Positions 41,653 through 50,282 of a DNA stretch of 64,000 bases are shown piece after piece. The position numbers and the translations under genes were made by a program. The notes under the pieces are model-generated. The model did no database searches and had not been told where the DNA came from. It saw only the letters and a list, made by a program, of their open reading frames with translations. Every line of letters starts with the position of its first letter. The stretch's first letter is position 1. This stretch comes from Clostridia bacterium (GTDB lineage Bacteria; Bacillota; Clostridia; Oscillospirales; CAG-272): positions 1 through 64,000 of the forward strand of contig JAGAVJ010000026.1 in NCBI GenBank assembly GCA_017942005.1, read 5' to 3'.

Positions 41653-44109
41653 ATGAAGAAAACAACCATTATCATTTTAATAGAAGCGGCGTTCCTGTGG
41701 ATTTGCATGATCTCGTGCAAGGGAAGCACACAGGCACCTTTGGAAGAAAGTCAATCCTTGCAGTGGTACAGTGCAGCGCAGAAAAGCGCCGATGTACCGT
41801 ATGAAGAAATTATTGAAACAGAATATATTTACAAAATTGTCAAACTGACCGATGAAAAGGATCGAAACATTTATGTCCTGAATTCATTTTTATGTGGGGA
41901 CGAATGGATTGCACACCGGTATACTCCATATACCAAAGACGGTATCAATACCACCCGTCGTCAAAGCTATGATTTGCAGGGCAATTTAAAGGAGATACAG
42001 TCGTATCCGGATATTCTGAACGGTGCAAAGAGCTTTGCCATTTTGCCAAACGGTGAAACTGCTGTCATTGGAGCGGCAGAGGATAGCAGCAGCCGTCTTG
42101 CATTTTCTCTGTATGACGAAACAGAAAACCTTCTTGCACAGTCTGCGCCGTTTTCTGTATCGGAAGGTGGAACATATCGCGGCTTGTATGCACTGGGGGA
42201 GACGATTGTGTATACCAATGGCAGTGAGATGTTTCTATGGCAGTATCCAGAAAACACGGAACCACAGCATATGATACTGCCATGTGAAGCAGAATGGGTC
42301 AAGCTGCTTGCGGACGGACGGTTTCTAATCCGTGATGCATCCTTTCTTACGCGTGCGGAGGATTTATATTATGTGTATGACCCGCATAGCAGCACTGTTG
42401 CAAAATACAGCTACTCCGATACGGTGCAGAGTCCGTCGGAACTGTTTGCGGATGTCCTTGATACCGAATATTTCAATGGAAAATTTTACGGCTTGTGTCA
42501 GGACGGGCTGTATGTATGGCGTGAAGAAGAAAGTACGGCAGAACTTCTTGTGCAGTGGGATGCATCCAATGTGGACGGCACTGCCGTAAAGCTGTGTGCG
42601 GTGCTTTCCCGGGATTGCTATTATATTTTATATGCAGACGCGATGAACCGAAGCAGGAACAGCTGTTTTCTTGTCCGCACAGAAGAGCAGCGTACAAAGC
42701 CGCGTGAAGTCGTCAGCTTTGCAGCGGCAGGACTGGATGATGTACACAGAGAGCTCCTCTCATCGGCAGTATTGCAGTACAACCGGGATCATGCCGACTA
42801 TAAAATTCGTTTGACCGATTATGAAACGCTGGTATACCAAACGGAACCGTTTTTCACAGACGCGCTCCAATATGAAACCGATGAAGAATGGGAGGCCGCT
42901 TGGCATGCGGCGGCACAGGCGCGTCTGGAAGCCGATCTTTTGTCCGGGGTTGTCTACGACGGCTATTTCCTGCCGGAGAAATCTTCTGTCCGAACTATGC
43001 TGTCCGACAAAAGACTGTTATCTGATCTGACGCCATATATAAAGGAAGGTCAGCTGCTCGGCTGTGTGGAGACTGCTTATACCACACAGAACGGTATGAC
43101 TGCACTTCCGTTTTTCATGCGGCTTTCCACACTGGTGACCTCACAGTTTGTGCTTCCCACCACCACACGTCTGACGCGGGATGTTCTGTATGACATGGCA
43201 GAACATTTGGGGGACGGCGAAGCGCTGTTTGACACGGACGTATACGAAGCGCTGAAAACCGTCGGACAGTATGATTTTATCAATGAAAATGCAAAAAGCT
43301 GTACCTTTGATTCGCCAGAATTTACAGAATATCTCGATTTTCTTTTTCGTGTCAAGGCTGGCGCATATACCGACGAAACCACACAGATCATACGAGAATA
43401 TCAATATCAGACACAAACAAAATCGCAGGAATTTGTTCTGACTTCGCTTAATGCGCTTACAAAAATAGGACAGAACCGCGCAAAATTCACTGAGTTTCAG
43501 CTATACTCGCAAGACGCGCTTGCCGCCATGCTTCTGCGCTTCAAGGGACAGAATATCAACTATTGCGGGTATCCCTCAGACAGTGGTACTACGGTAATAT
43601 TGTCCTCTGACACAATGTTTTCTTTGTCCCATACAGCGCGATGCCCTCTGGGGGCTGTAGCATTTATGCAGTACCTGCTCAGCGACGAGATTCAAACTTG
43701 CCGCATGATGCGGGAATACGGTCTTCCGGCTGCACGTTCGGCAATGGAAAAAACGTTTCCTGTAGGATATATTTATTACAAAAACGGAACGCGTGCACAT
43801 ATCACCGTGGATGGAGAATGGTATGCGTATCATCCGGAGGCGGTTACACTGGGGTATATGTATCAAAAGGACTGGATATCGCAGGAGGAACAGGAAACAG
43901 AAGGAATTTTCACCAGCGTCTTTGTACAGAAGGAAGACTGCGATTTGTTTATCCGCTTCCTTGACCGTGCGACGGTGAAAACGTCGTCCGATGCAGCGCT
44001 TGCGGAGATTTTGGACGAGGAGCTTTCTTATGCGGAATCGGGAGCACGAAGCGCCGCGCAGACCGGAGAAGTCCTGCAAAGCCGAGTGTTTATTTATCTA
44101 AACGAATAA
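41653..44109 (+). CDS. Solute-binding-type lipoprotein, paralog 1
   Basis: 818 aa. A signal peptide with lipobox-like end (ICMISC) anchors it outside. The N-terminal half (about 45-360) has repeated beta strands like a propeller. The C-terminal half (from about 370, VSFAAAGLDDVHRELL onward) resembles extracellular solute-binding proteins (bimodal helical, with ALPFFMRLSTLVTSQFVLP). About half of the residues match the next gene, and the last 60 codons are almost identical. No transporter genes are adjacent. No SD precedes the ATG. Confidence 0.65.
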   Translation: MKKTTIIILIEAAFLWICMISCKGSTQAPLEESQSLQWYSAAQKSADVPYEEIIETEYIYKIVKLTDEKDRNIYVLNSFLCGDEWIAHRYTPYTKDGINTTRRQSYDLQGNLKEIQSYPDILNGAKSFAILPNGETAVIGAAEDSSSRLAFSLYDETENLLAQSAPFSVSEGGTYRGLYALGETIVYTNGSEMFLWQYPENTEPQHMILPCEAEWVKLLADGRFLIRDASFLTRAEDLYYVYDPHSSTVAKYSYSDTVQSPSELFADVLDTEYFNGKFYGLCQDGLYVWREEESTAELLVQWDASNVDGTAVKLCAVLSRDCYYILYADAMNRSRNSCFLVRTEEQRTKPREVVSFAAAGLDDVHRELLSSAVLQYNRDHADYKIRLTDYETLVYQTEPFFTDALQYETDEEWEAAWHAAAQARLEADLLSGVVYDGYFLPEKSSVRTMLSDKRLLSDLTPYIKEGQLLGCVETAYTTQNGMTALPFFMRLSTLVTSQFVLPTTTRLTRDVLYDMAEHLGDGEALFDTDVYEALKTVGQYDFINENAKSCTFDSPEFTEYLDFLFRVKAGAYTDETTQIIREYQYQTQTKSQEFVLTSLNALTKIGQNRAKFTEFQLYSQDALAAMLLRFKGQNINYCGYPSDSGTTVILSSDTMFSLSHTARCPLGAVAFMQYLLSDEIQTCRMMREYGLPAARSAMEKTFPVGYIYYKNGTRAHITVDGEWYAYHPEAVTLGYMYQKDWISQEEQETEGIFTSVFVQKEDCDLFIRFLDRATVKTSSDAALAEILDEELSYAESGARSAAQTGEVLQSRVFIYLNE

Positions 44110-44132
44110 ATATATTAAGGAGTCTGTTCATC

Positions 44133-46625
44133 ATGTCTGTTTTTCGTGCAAAGCGGTTATATTGTGTACATGTTGTCAAATACATTGTACGGCTGCTTTT
44201 TCTTTTCCTATATACAGTCTTTTTGTTCTGTGCCTGCGATACGCCCGTCAAAACACAAAATTTGGGCGATTCTACAAAAAGAAGTTCTGTCGGCTCAGAA
44301 CACAAGACGGTTTCTGACGATACAGCGATACAGATTTCCGATCAATATTTTGAAAACGTCTACAAATTTCAGCGTTTCAATTCTAATACCGGCGAGAGTG
44401 TGACGCTGTATTCCTACCAGACGTTTGCCGATGGAGAGCTGACTGCATTTTGCTATTTTCCGGACGCTTCAGACCCTGTACGGGCGGTATACAGCATCGA
44501 AGACGGAACGCTTCTGCGCTGGGATACCTACACGTCTACAGCAAGAGGAAATTTTAACTGCATCACGGACGACGGACATATTTTATGTGCCGGGTGGGAT
44601 GAAAATCACAAAGAAGACGGATTCCGCATTCACCTCTGCGACAGCGACGGCAATGTGCATTCCCGCACGCCAAAGCAGTATTCTATGGGAAACAATGCGA
44701 TATACAGCGATGTAAAAGCATTTGGAGAGGACTGTTATCTCTATTATACGGATAAATATGAGATGTACATCTTCCGCAGCCTGGAGGAGACACCGCTTTT
44801 TGTGGATTTGCCGTGCCTGGTTCGCACAATTGTGCGCATGGACGAGAATACCTTGCTTTTGTACGGCGCAGAGGATTATCTTTTGAACCCGCGGTTTTAT
44901 TGTCTGGACATCACAACGGGAGAATATGAGGAATACTGCTATTCCGAAACGGTGCAGCAGCCAAAGGATCTGTTTTTAAATCCGAAGGAGTTGTTATACC
45001 ACAACGGAGAATTCTATGCACATTGTAAGGACGGCATTTATGTGTACCGTGACGGTGCGCCGCAGCTTTTGGTCAACTGGGAAGAATCCTATCTGGACGG
45101 CGACGCAATAGAACTGTGCGATGTACTGTCCGATGACTGCTTTGTCATCCGTTATCAGAACGATATGGAACAGATATACGATGACGGACTGCTGTTCCGA
45201 ACCGAGGAACGCCGCGCAAAGCCGCGGGAGGTTGTCAATCTTGCGATTGTCGGACTGGACGAAGCACATAGAGATTTAATCCATACGGCGTCATTGCAGT
45301 TCAACCGGAACAACGAGGACTATATCATCAAGCTGAGAGATTATTCCGATGAAGCGGAGAAAACCATTCCATACAGCGGTTTCCAAAATTCAGCGAAACG
45401 CAGCGCGGAAATTGCGGAGAAGGCACAGGCAGCCTTTGAAGCCGATTTGCTGTCCGGGGTTCCCTACGACGGATATTTTCTGCCGCAGACGCCGCCTGTC
45501 CGCGATCAGCTTTCTGAAAAAGGACTATTGTCCGATTTGAGCGGATACCTTGAGGAAGACGCACTGCTCGGCTGCATGGAAACGGCGTATACCACTCGGG
45601 ACGGCAGCATTCTCGCACTTCCGTTTTTCATGCGGCTTTCCACACTGGTAACCTCGCAGTTTGTGCTTCCCACCACCACACGCCTAACACGGGATGTATT
45701 GTATGACATGGCAGAAGCCATAGGAGACGGTGAAGCGCTGTTTGACACAGATGTGTATGAAAACATAAAAACCGTCGGACAGTATGACTTTATCGATGAA
45801 AAAGCCAAAAGCTGTAGCTTTGATTCACCGGAATTTACGGAATATTTGGACTTTCTTTCCCGTGTCAAGGCAGGAGCGTATACAGACGAGTCGTTGGAGC
45901 TGATGCACAGGGAAACCATTGCGAATCTCTATTCCATAGAACAGTATTTTACGCTGCCCTCGATTGATGCGCTTGACCAAATTGGACAGAACCGCGTCAA
46001 GCTTGTCGCGTTTGACCTTTATTCCGTCGATGCGCTTGCCGCCTTGCTTTTGCGCTTCAAGGGACAAAAGATCAACTACTGCGGGTACCCCACCGACAGC
46101 GGAACGGCGGTCATCCTGTCTACTGACGCGCTGTTTTCCATGTCATCATCGGCTGGGTGCCCCACCGGTGCTGCGGTGTTCATGCAGTATTTATTGAGCG
46201 ATGAAATCCAAACCAGCGGCAAGGTAAAGAATTTTGGACTCCCGGTGTCGCGTTCTGCATTGCAAAAGGTCTTTCCAAAAGGATTTCTCTATTACCGTAT
46301 GGGATATGCAGCCATGTCATCAATCAATGATCACTGGCACACAAGCCATCCGGATTATGTGCCGATTGGCTATAGTTTGGAGGATCACATCAGGGATGAG
46401 ACCTGGCAGAAAAACAATCATATGTTTACCAGTGTCTTTGTGCAAAAGGAAGACTGCGATTTGTTTATCCGCTTCCTTGACCGTGCGACGGTGAAAACGT
46501 CGTCCGATGCAGCGCTGAGAGAAATTTTAGATGAAGAAATTTCCTATGCGGAGTCGGGAGCACGAAGCGCCGCGCAGACCGGAGAAGTCCTGCAAAGCCG
46601 TGTGTTTATTTATTTGAATGAATAA
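44133..46625 (+). CDS. Solute-binding-type lipoprotein, paralog 2
   Basis: 830 aa, same domain plan as the gene before it. The signal/lipobox is LFLYTVFLFCAC. AAGGAG precedes the ATG, 23 bases after the upstream stop, so the two are one operon. Shared blocks include LVTSQFVLPTTTRLTRDVLY and DCDLFIRFLDRATVKTSSDA. Propeller-like N-terminal half, solute-binding-like C-terminal half. Ligand unknown. It ends at a CTGCTGCAAA terminator. Confidence 0.65.
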   Translation: MSVFRAKRLYCVHVVKYIVRLLFLFLYTVFLFCACDTPVKTQNLGDSTKRSSVGSEHKTVSDDTAIQISDQYFENVYKFQRFNSNTGESVTLYSYQTFADGELTAFCYFPDASDPVRAVYSIEDGTLLRWDTYTSTARGNFNCITDDGHILCAGWDENHKEDGFRIHLCDSDGNVHSRTPKQYSMGNNAIYSDVKAFGEDCYLYYTDKYEMYIFRSLEETPLFVDLPCLVRTIVRMDENTLLLYGAEDYLLNPRFYCLDITTGEYEEYCYSETVQQPKDLFLNPKELLYHNGEFYAHCKDGIYVYRDGAPQLLVNWEESYLDGDAIELCDVLSDDCFVIRYQNDMEQIYDDGLLFRTEERRAKPREVVNLAIVGLDEAHRDLIHTASLQFNRNNEDYIIKLRDYSDEAEKTIPYSGFQNSAKRSAEIAEKAQAAFEADLLSGVPYDGYFLPQTPPVRDQLSEKGLLSDLSGYLEEDALLGCMETAYTTRDGSILALPFFMRLSTLVTSQFVLPTTTRLTRDVLYDMAEAIGDGEALFDTDVYENIKTVGQYDFIDEKAKSCSFDSPEFTEYLDFLSRVKAGAYTDESLELMHRETIANLYSIEQYFTLPSIDALDQIGQNRVKLVAFDLYSVDALAALLLRFKGQKINYCGYPTDSGTAVILSTDALFSMSSSAGCPTGAAVFMQYLLSDEIQTSGKVKNFGLPVSRSALQKVFPKGFLYYRMGYAAMSSINDHWHTSHPDYVPIGYSLEDHIRDETWQKNNHMFTSVFVQKEDCDLFIRFLDRATVKTSSDAALREILDEEISYAESGARSAAQTGEVLQSRVFIYLNE

Positions 46626-46633
46626 AAAAGTGG

Positions 46634-46670
46634 GGCTGCTGCAAATTGAAAATTTGCAGCAGCCTCTGCA
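46634..46670. terminator. Terminator after the lipoprotein pair
   Basis: GGCTGCTGCAAATT-GAA-AATTTGCAGCAGCC (46634-46664), a perfect 14-bp stem. Confidence 0.8.
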
Positions 46671-46685
46671 TATAATAACAAAAAA

Positions 46686-46760
46686 TCGCAAAAGTTTTTG
46701 AGGATTTTTAAGGAATTTTTTTCAAAAAGTTCCTTAAATGGGGTTTGGGGCAACGCCCCA
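46686..46760. repeat. Class II palindromic repeat
   Basis: AAAGTTTTTGAGG, then AAGGAATTTTT/AAAAAGTTCCTT (46710-46735), then GGGGC-AAC-GCCCC (46747-46759). Same layout as 4655-4725 and 61205-61278. Confidence 0.8.
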
Positions 46761-46768
46761 CGCGCCTT

Positions 46769-47344
46769 TTAGTGTTTCACCAGCTTTTTCAAAAGGGCTG
46801 TCAGCGGGACAATCAAAAGTCCTGCGCACAAATTGCCGATGCCGTGGAGAAAGTCAAACGGCAGTCCTGCGACAATCCATGCACACATGCCTTTGAAGCT
46901 CATACCGAACAGAAGCGCCTGTGCCGGAGCATAAAGCGTTCCGTAGCAGAATCCGAACAGACAGCACACCAATGGGTACACAATGCAGGCGGTGGTACGC
47001 TTCATGTTCTGCGGCAAAAGCATCGTGACAAACCATAAAATTGTCCATAGATACAGATACGGAATCCACCATGCGGCAAAGCCTGCGAAAAGTCCGTTTA
47101 AAAAGACATAGATATAGATGGGATAGAGCGCTTTTTTGCGGAATACCAGTGTATAGACCATGGTGAACATGCCGAGCAGATGGATGTTCGGCAGCAGCTC
47201 CATAATGATCTTGGAGCAGAACATCAGCGTCCCCAGCATCGAAAACAGTACCATTTCCTGTATCCGCACCGCAGGCTTTATGGCAGAACGGTTCGTTTGT
47301 GGCTTTTGTACTGTATTTGCCGATGTGTTGTCAGTATCATGCAT
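46769..47344 (-). CDS. ECF transporter S component
   Basis: About 191 aa from ATG 47344 (MHDTDNTSANT), chosen because longer frames run into the upstream gene. About six membrane helices, with FSMLGTLMFCSKIIMELLPN and FLNGLFAGFAAWWIPYLYLW, fit the substrate-binding S subunit of energy-coupling-factor vitamin importers. It follows a DUF4430 lipoprotein by 25 bases. The shared ECF module is not in the window. Substrate probably a vitamin, inferred from context. Confidence 0.7.
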   Translation of the reverse strand: MHDTDNTSANTVQKPQTNRSAIKPAVRIQEMVLFSMLGTLMFCSKIIMELLPNIHLLGMFTMVYTLVFRKKALYPIYIYVFLNGLFAGFAAWWIPYLYLWTILWFVTMLLPQNMKRTTACIVYPLVCCLFGFCYGTLYAPAQALLFGMSFKGMCAWIVAGLPFDFLHGIGNLCAGLLIVPLTALLKKLVKH

Positions 47345-47369
47345 GTCCGCAGGCGCTGCCTCTTTTTTA

Positions 47370-47801
47370 TTATTCACAGGAGAACATGTATGTGGAGCCA
47401 TCGACAATGGCAGTCTGGTCGGCGCTGGCTGTCGCATAGGCGCCGTTGTCATAGAACGCCCAATAGCAGCCGTCGGTGTCGTAGTCTGCGGTCATACCGT
47501 TGACTGTTTTCACATACAGACCGTAATCGCCCATTTCACCGGCAACCAGGTTGTTTTCAAGCAGTGCAGCACCGACGGTGTCCGCATCGGTCTTAATGGT
47601 GAAGACAACAGACCGTTCTTCTGCCTTGACTTCAAAGGAGAAGGTCTTGCTGCCTTCGCCAAGTGCGGTGTCGGATTGGTAGGTGGCATTTGCCCAAAGA
47701 CCGGCTGCATCATCAACTTTTTCTTTTCCGCAGGCAGTAAAGCCGACGGCAGCGGAAATGCACAGCATTGTGCAGAGGAGGATGGATAAAAAGCGTTTCA
47801 T
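47370..47801 (-). CDS. DUF4430-type lipoprotein
   Basis: 143 aa. Signal peptide and lipobox (VGFTAC). The C-terminal part, GLYVKTVNGMTADYD with YWAFYDNGAYA and IVDGSTYMF, fits DUF4430, a fold shared with the transcobalamin C-terminal domain. It likely presents a ligand to the S component encoded next. The start lies in the 3' part of a leader ORF; the nearest strong SD is about 55 bases upstream. Confidence 0.78.
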   Translation of the reverse strand: MKRFLSILLCTMLCISAAVGFTACGKEKVDDAAGLWANATYQSDTALGEGSKTFSFEVKAEERSVVFTIKTDADTVGAALLENNLVAGEMGDYGLYVKTVNGMTADYDTDGCYWAFYDNGAYATASADQTAIVDGSTYMFSCE

Positions 47802-47946
47802 GTTGAATACCGTTGCTTTTGCCTGTACTGCGTTTATTGTACATGCGAAAGACTTCCTTTCCTATTTTATGAATAGATTGTTGTGCTTGGGAAATAATGT
47901 CCTGTCTTTTTTCTTTACGGGTATATCCGATTCTTTCGGCAGGCAT
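47713..47946 (-). CDS. Possible leader ORF overlapping the DUF4430 gene
   Basis: Up to 77 aa (MPAERIGYTRKEKRQDIISQ onward). AAGGGGGAAA precedes its ATG, and it is the first start after a consensus promoter. Its 3' end overlaps the lipoprotein gene in another frame. The first 40 residues look plausible, the rest are antisense-like. It could be a regulatory leader peptide or a chance frame. Confidence 0.3.
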   Translation of the reverse strand: MPAERIGYTRKEKRQDIISQAQQSIHKIGKEVFRMYNKRSTGKSNGIQHETLFIHPPLHNAVHFRCRRLYCLRKRKS

Positions 47947-47956
47947 TTTCCCCCTT

Positions 47957-47990
47957 AAAATAAAACCGCACAGTGAAGCGGCTTTATTTC
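47957..47990. promoter_or_regulatory. Hairpin at the very 5' end of the DUF4430-ECF transcript
   Basis: AAATAAAACCGC pairs with GCGGCTTTATTT. Read on the minus strand it starts within about 10 bases of the predicted transcription start and is followed by TTTTATTTT, so it could end transcription early or protect the RNA end. Confidence 0.5.
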
Positions 47991-47995
47991 CCTAT

Positions 47996-48024
47996 ATTAT
48001 ACTACGGTTTTTTTGCTTTGTCAA
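47996..48024 (-). promoter_or_regulatory. Consensus sigma-A promoter for the DUF4430-ECF unit
   Basis: On the minus strand TTGACA (48019-48024), 17 bases, TATAAT (47996-48001): a perfect match. Leader about 190 nt. Confidence 0.92.
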
Positions 48025-48238
48025 GGAATCTGTCGGGAAATTTGCGTTTTGCAGAGGGATGCGTGAATGAAATAAGACCGCGGCGGACATCCTGTATGCT
48101 GTATAAAGGACGGAAGCCGTGCCGATGGGCAAGTACAGCTTTGCATGGAAATTGAAAAAACGTTTTTTCCTGCGTAAAAAAGGATCCCGTATAAATATGA
48201 ATGAGATGTAAAAAACGCCGGATTTTTCCGTTCCCCTC

Positions 48239-48267
48239 TTTACAAAGAAAATCCAGTGTGGTATAAT
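48239..48267 (+). promoter_or_regulatory. Sigma-A promoter for the flavodiiron protein
   Basis: TTTACA (48239-48244), 17 bases, TATAAT (48262-48267), 63 bases upstream of the ATG. Nothing else is seen in 48025-48238. Confidence 0.88.
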
Positions 48268-48329
48268 TAAAGTGCAGTAAAACAGTATACATTGATTTTG
48301 GAAATAAAATATATGAGAGGATTTTCATT

Positions 48330-50123
48330 ATGACAATCACAAAGGATATTTGCTATATTGGTGTTTTTGACCGGGATGTAGACCTTTTTGAGGGACAGTA
48401 CCGTGTTCCGGAAGGTGTTTCCTACAATTCCTATTTGATTTTAGACGATCAAATTGCGGTGATGGACACCGTGGATGCACACTTTACGCATGTGTGGCTT
48501 GACAATCTCCGCGATGCACTGGACGGAAGAACGCCGGATTACCTGATTGTGCAACATATGGAGCCGGATCATGCTGCGAATATCGCAAGCTTTGCAAAGA
48601 CCTATCCCAACGCCAAAATTGTCGCCTCGGACAAGGCGTTCAAGATGATGGAAAACTTTTTTGGCACCGGCTTTGAAGACCGCCGCATGATTGTTGGAGA
48701 GGGCGATACCCTTTCCCTTGGCAGTCACACCCTTGCGTTTGTCACAGCGCCGATGGTGCATTGGCCGGAAGTCCTTGTGACCTATGATGCCAAGGACAAG
48801 GTTCTGTTTTCTGCTGACGGCTTCGGACGCTTTGGCGATACCAAAGAAGATACCCCATGGGCAGATGAAGCGAGACGGTACTATATCGGCATTGTCGGCA
48901 AGTACGGAAAGCAGGTGCAGAACCTGCTTGCAAAGGCTGGGGCACTTGATATTGAGAAAATCTGCCCGCTGCACGGTCCCGTTTTGACCCGGAATCTGGA
49001 TGCATATCTCAAGCTCTATCAGACCTGGGCATCGTATCAGGCAGAGGAGGACGGTATTGTCATTGCGTATACGTCTGTATACGGCAATACGAAAAAGGCT
49101 GTACAGCAGCTTGCCGAAAAGCTCCGTGCCAATGGCTGCCCGCAGGTGGCAGTATATGATCTGGCACGCTGCGATATGGCGGCGGCAGTGGCAGATGCCT
49201 TCCGTTACAGCAAGCTGATTCTGGCAACAACGACCTACAATGCGGATATCTTCCCGTTTATGCGGGAATTCATCGCACATCTGACAGAGCGTTCCTATCA
49301 GAACCGTACCGTTGCACTGATTGAAAACGGCAGCTGGGCGCCGATGGCGGCAAAGGTCATGCGCGAGCTGTTCTCTGCATCCAAGAACATCAAGTGGGCG
49401 GAAACTGCGGTGAGAATTGTATCTGCACTGAACAAGGAAAGCGCCGGACAGCTGGATGCGCTTGCAAATGAGCTGTGCGCGGAGTATCTTGCAAGAAAAG
49501 ACGATACCGCAAACAAAAACGACATGACTGCACTGTTTAATTTGGGCTACGGACTGTATGTTGTGACGTCCAACGACGGCAAAAAGGACAACGGTCTGAT
49601 TGTCAATACCGTAACGCAGGTGACCAATACGCCAAACCGTATTGCTGTGACGATCAATAAAGAGAATTATTCCCACTATATCATCAAGCAGACCGGCAAA
49701 ATGAACATCAACTGTCTGTCCGTCGACGCGCCGTTCTCCGTGTTCCAGAACTTCGGTTTCCAGAGCGGACGCAATGCCGATAAGTTTGCAGGAGAAGAAA
49801 CGCTTCTGCGCGCGGACAACGGACTTGTCTATCTGTCCCGTTATATCAACAGCTTCCTTTCTCTGGAAGTAGAACAGTATCTTGATCTGGATACGCACGG
49901 CATGTTTATTTGCTCCGTCACGGAGGCACGTGTGATGAACAAGCAGGAGACGATGACCTACACCTACTATCAGAACAACGTCAAGCCAAAGCCGCAGACG
50001 GAAGGCAAACGCGGTTTTGTATGCAAGGTCTGCGGATATATCTATGAAGGCGATACGCTGCCGGAGGATTTTGTCTGCCCGCTGTGCAAGCACGGTGCTG
50101 CGGATTTTGAACCGATTGCCTGA
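48330..50123 (+). CDS. Flavodiiron protein fused to flavin reductase and rubredoxin domains
   Basis: 597 aa, four modules. 1-240: metallo-beta-lactamase-like diiron domain with HMEPDH (His76, Glu78, Asp80, His81). About 250-395: flavodoxin domain with TSVYGNTKKA for FMN. About 405-545: flavin reductase-like split barrel (LFNLGYGLYVVTS). 555-597: rubredoxin with CKVC and CPLC. It should reduce O2 (or NO) to water, protecting an anaerobe. The rubredoxin and reductase domains would feed electrons from NAD(P)H within one chain. Cytoplasmic, single-gene unit with AGAGGA before the ATG. Confidence 0.9.
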   Translation: MTITKDICYIGVFDRDVDLFEGQYRVPEGVSYNSYLILDDQIAVMDTVDAHFTHVWLDNLRDALDGRTPDYLIVQHMEPDHAANIASFAKTYPNAKIVASDKAFKMMENFFGTGFEDRRMIVGEGDTLSLGSHTLAFVTAPMVHWPEVLVTYDAKDKVLFSADGFGRFGDTKEDTPWADEARRYYIGIVGKYGKQVQNLLAKAGALDIEKICPLHGPVLTRNLDAYLKLYQTWASYQAEEDGIVIAYTSVYGNTKKAVQQLAEKLRANGCPQVAVYDLARCDMAAAVADAFRYSKLILATTTYNADIFPFMREFIAHLTERSYQNRTVALIENGSWAPMAAKVMRELFSASKNIKWAETAVRIVSALNKESAGQLDALANELCAEYLARKDDTANKNDMTALFNLGYGLYVVTSNDGKKDNGLIVNTVTQVTNTPNRIAVTINKENYSHYIIKQTGKMNINCLSVDAPFSVFQNFGFQSGRNADKFAGEETLLRADNGLVYLSRYINSFLSLEVEQYLDLDTHGMFICSVTEARVMNKQETMTYTYYQNNVKPKPQTEGKRGFVCKVCGYIYEGDTLPEDFVCPLCKHGAADFEPIA

Positions 50124-50125
50124 TC

Positions 50126-50189
50126 TAACGATGAGGAGGTGCTTTTTGAAAAAAGCACCTCCTCAAACTCCACCGCAAAAACTTTTAAC
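50126..50189. repeat. Partial TIR element
   Basis: TAACGATGAGGAGGTGC and its complement, then CAAACTCCACCGCAAAAAC, match element 1 (6926-7023) with the GTGAGTTC part missing. Confidence 0.65.
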
Positions 50190-50210
50190 AAACAAAATAT
50201 CATACAACGG

Positions 50211-50255
50211 GGGCTGCTGCAAGGTTTCAACTTGCAGCAGCCCCTTATCTTTTAA
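50211..50255. terminator. Bidirectional CTGCTGCAAG terminator
   Basis: GGGGCTGCTGCAAG (50211) pairs with CTTGCAGCAGCCCC (ending 50244), followed by TTATCTTTT. It separates the flavodiiron gene from the convergent lipoprotein gene. Confidence 0.85.
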
Positions 50256-50282
50256 TCACGCAAAAAGCAAATCGCTTGAAGC

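Noticed and set aside
47802-48000. Cobalamin riboswitch before the DUF4430 gene
   Set aside because: No B12-box-like GCCACTG sequence or large multi-branch fold is visible, only a single 5' hairpin.
47973-48155. Plus-strand 60-aa frame before the flavodiiron gene
   Set aside because: It has no SD, lies on both promoters and has no protein-like pattern.
48441-50093. Long minus-strand frame (550 aa) opposite the flavodiiron gene
   Set aside because: The plus strand carries clear catalytic motifs over the same span. The minus product shows no domain pattern.
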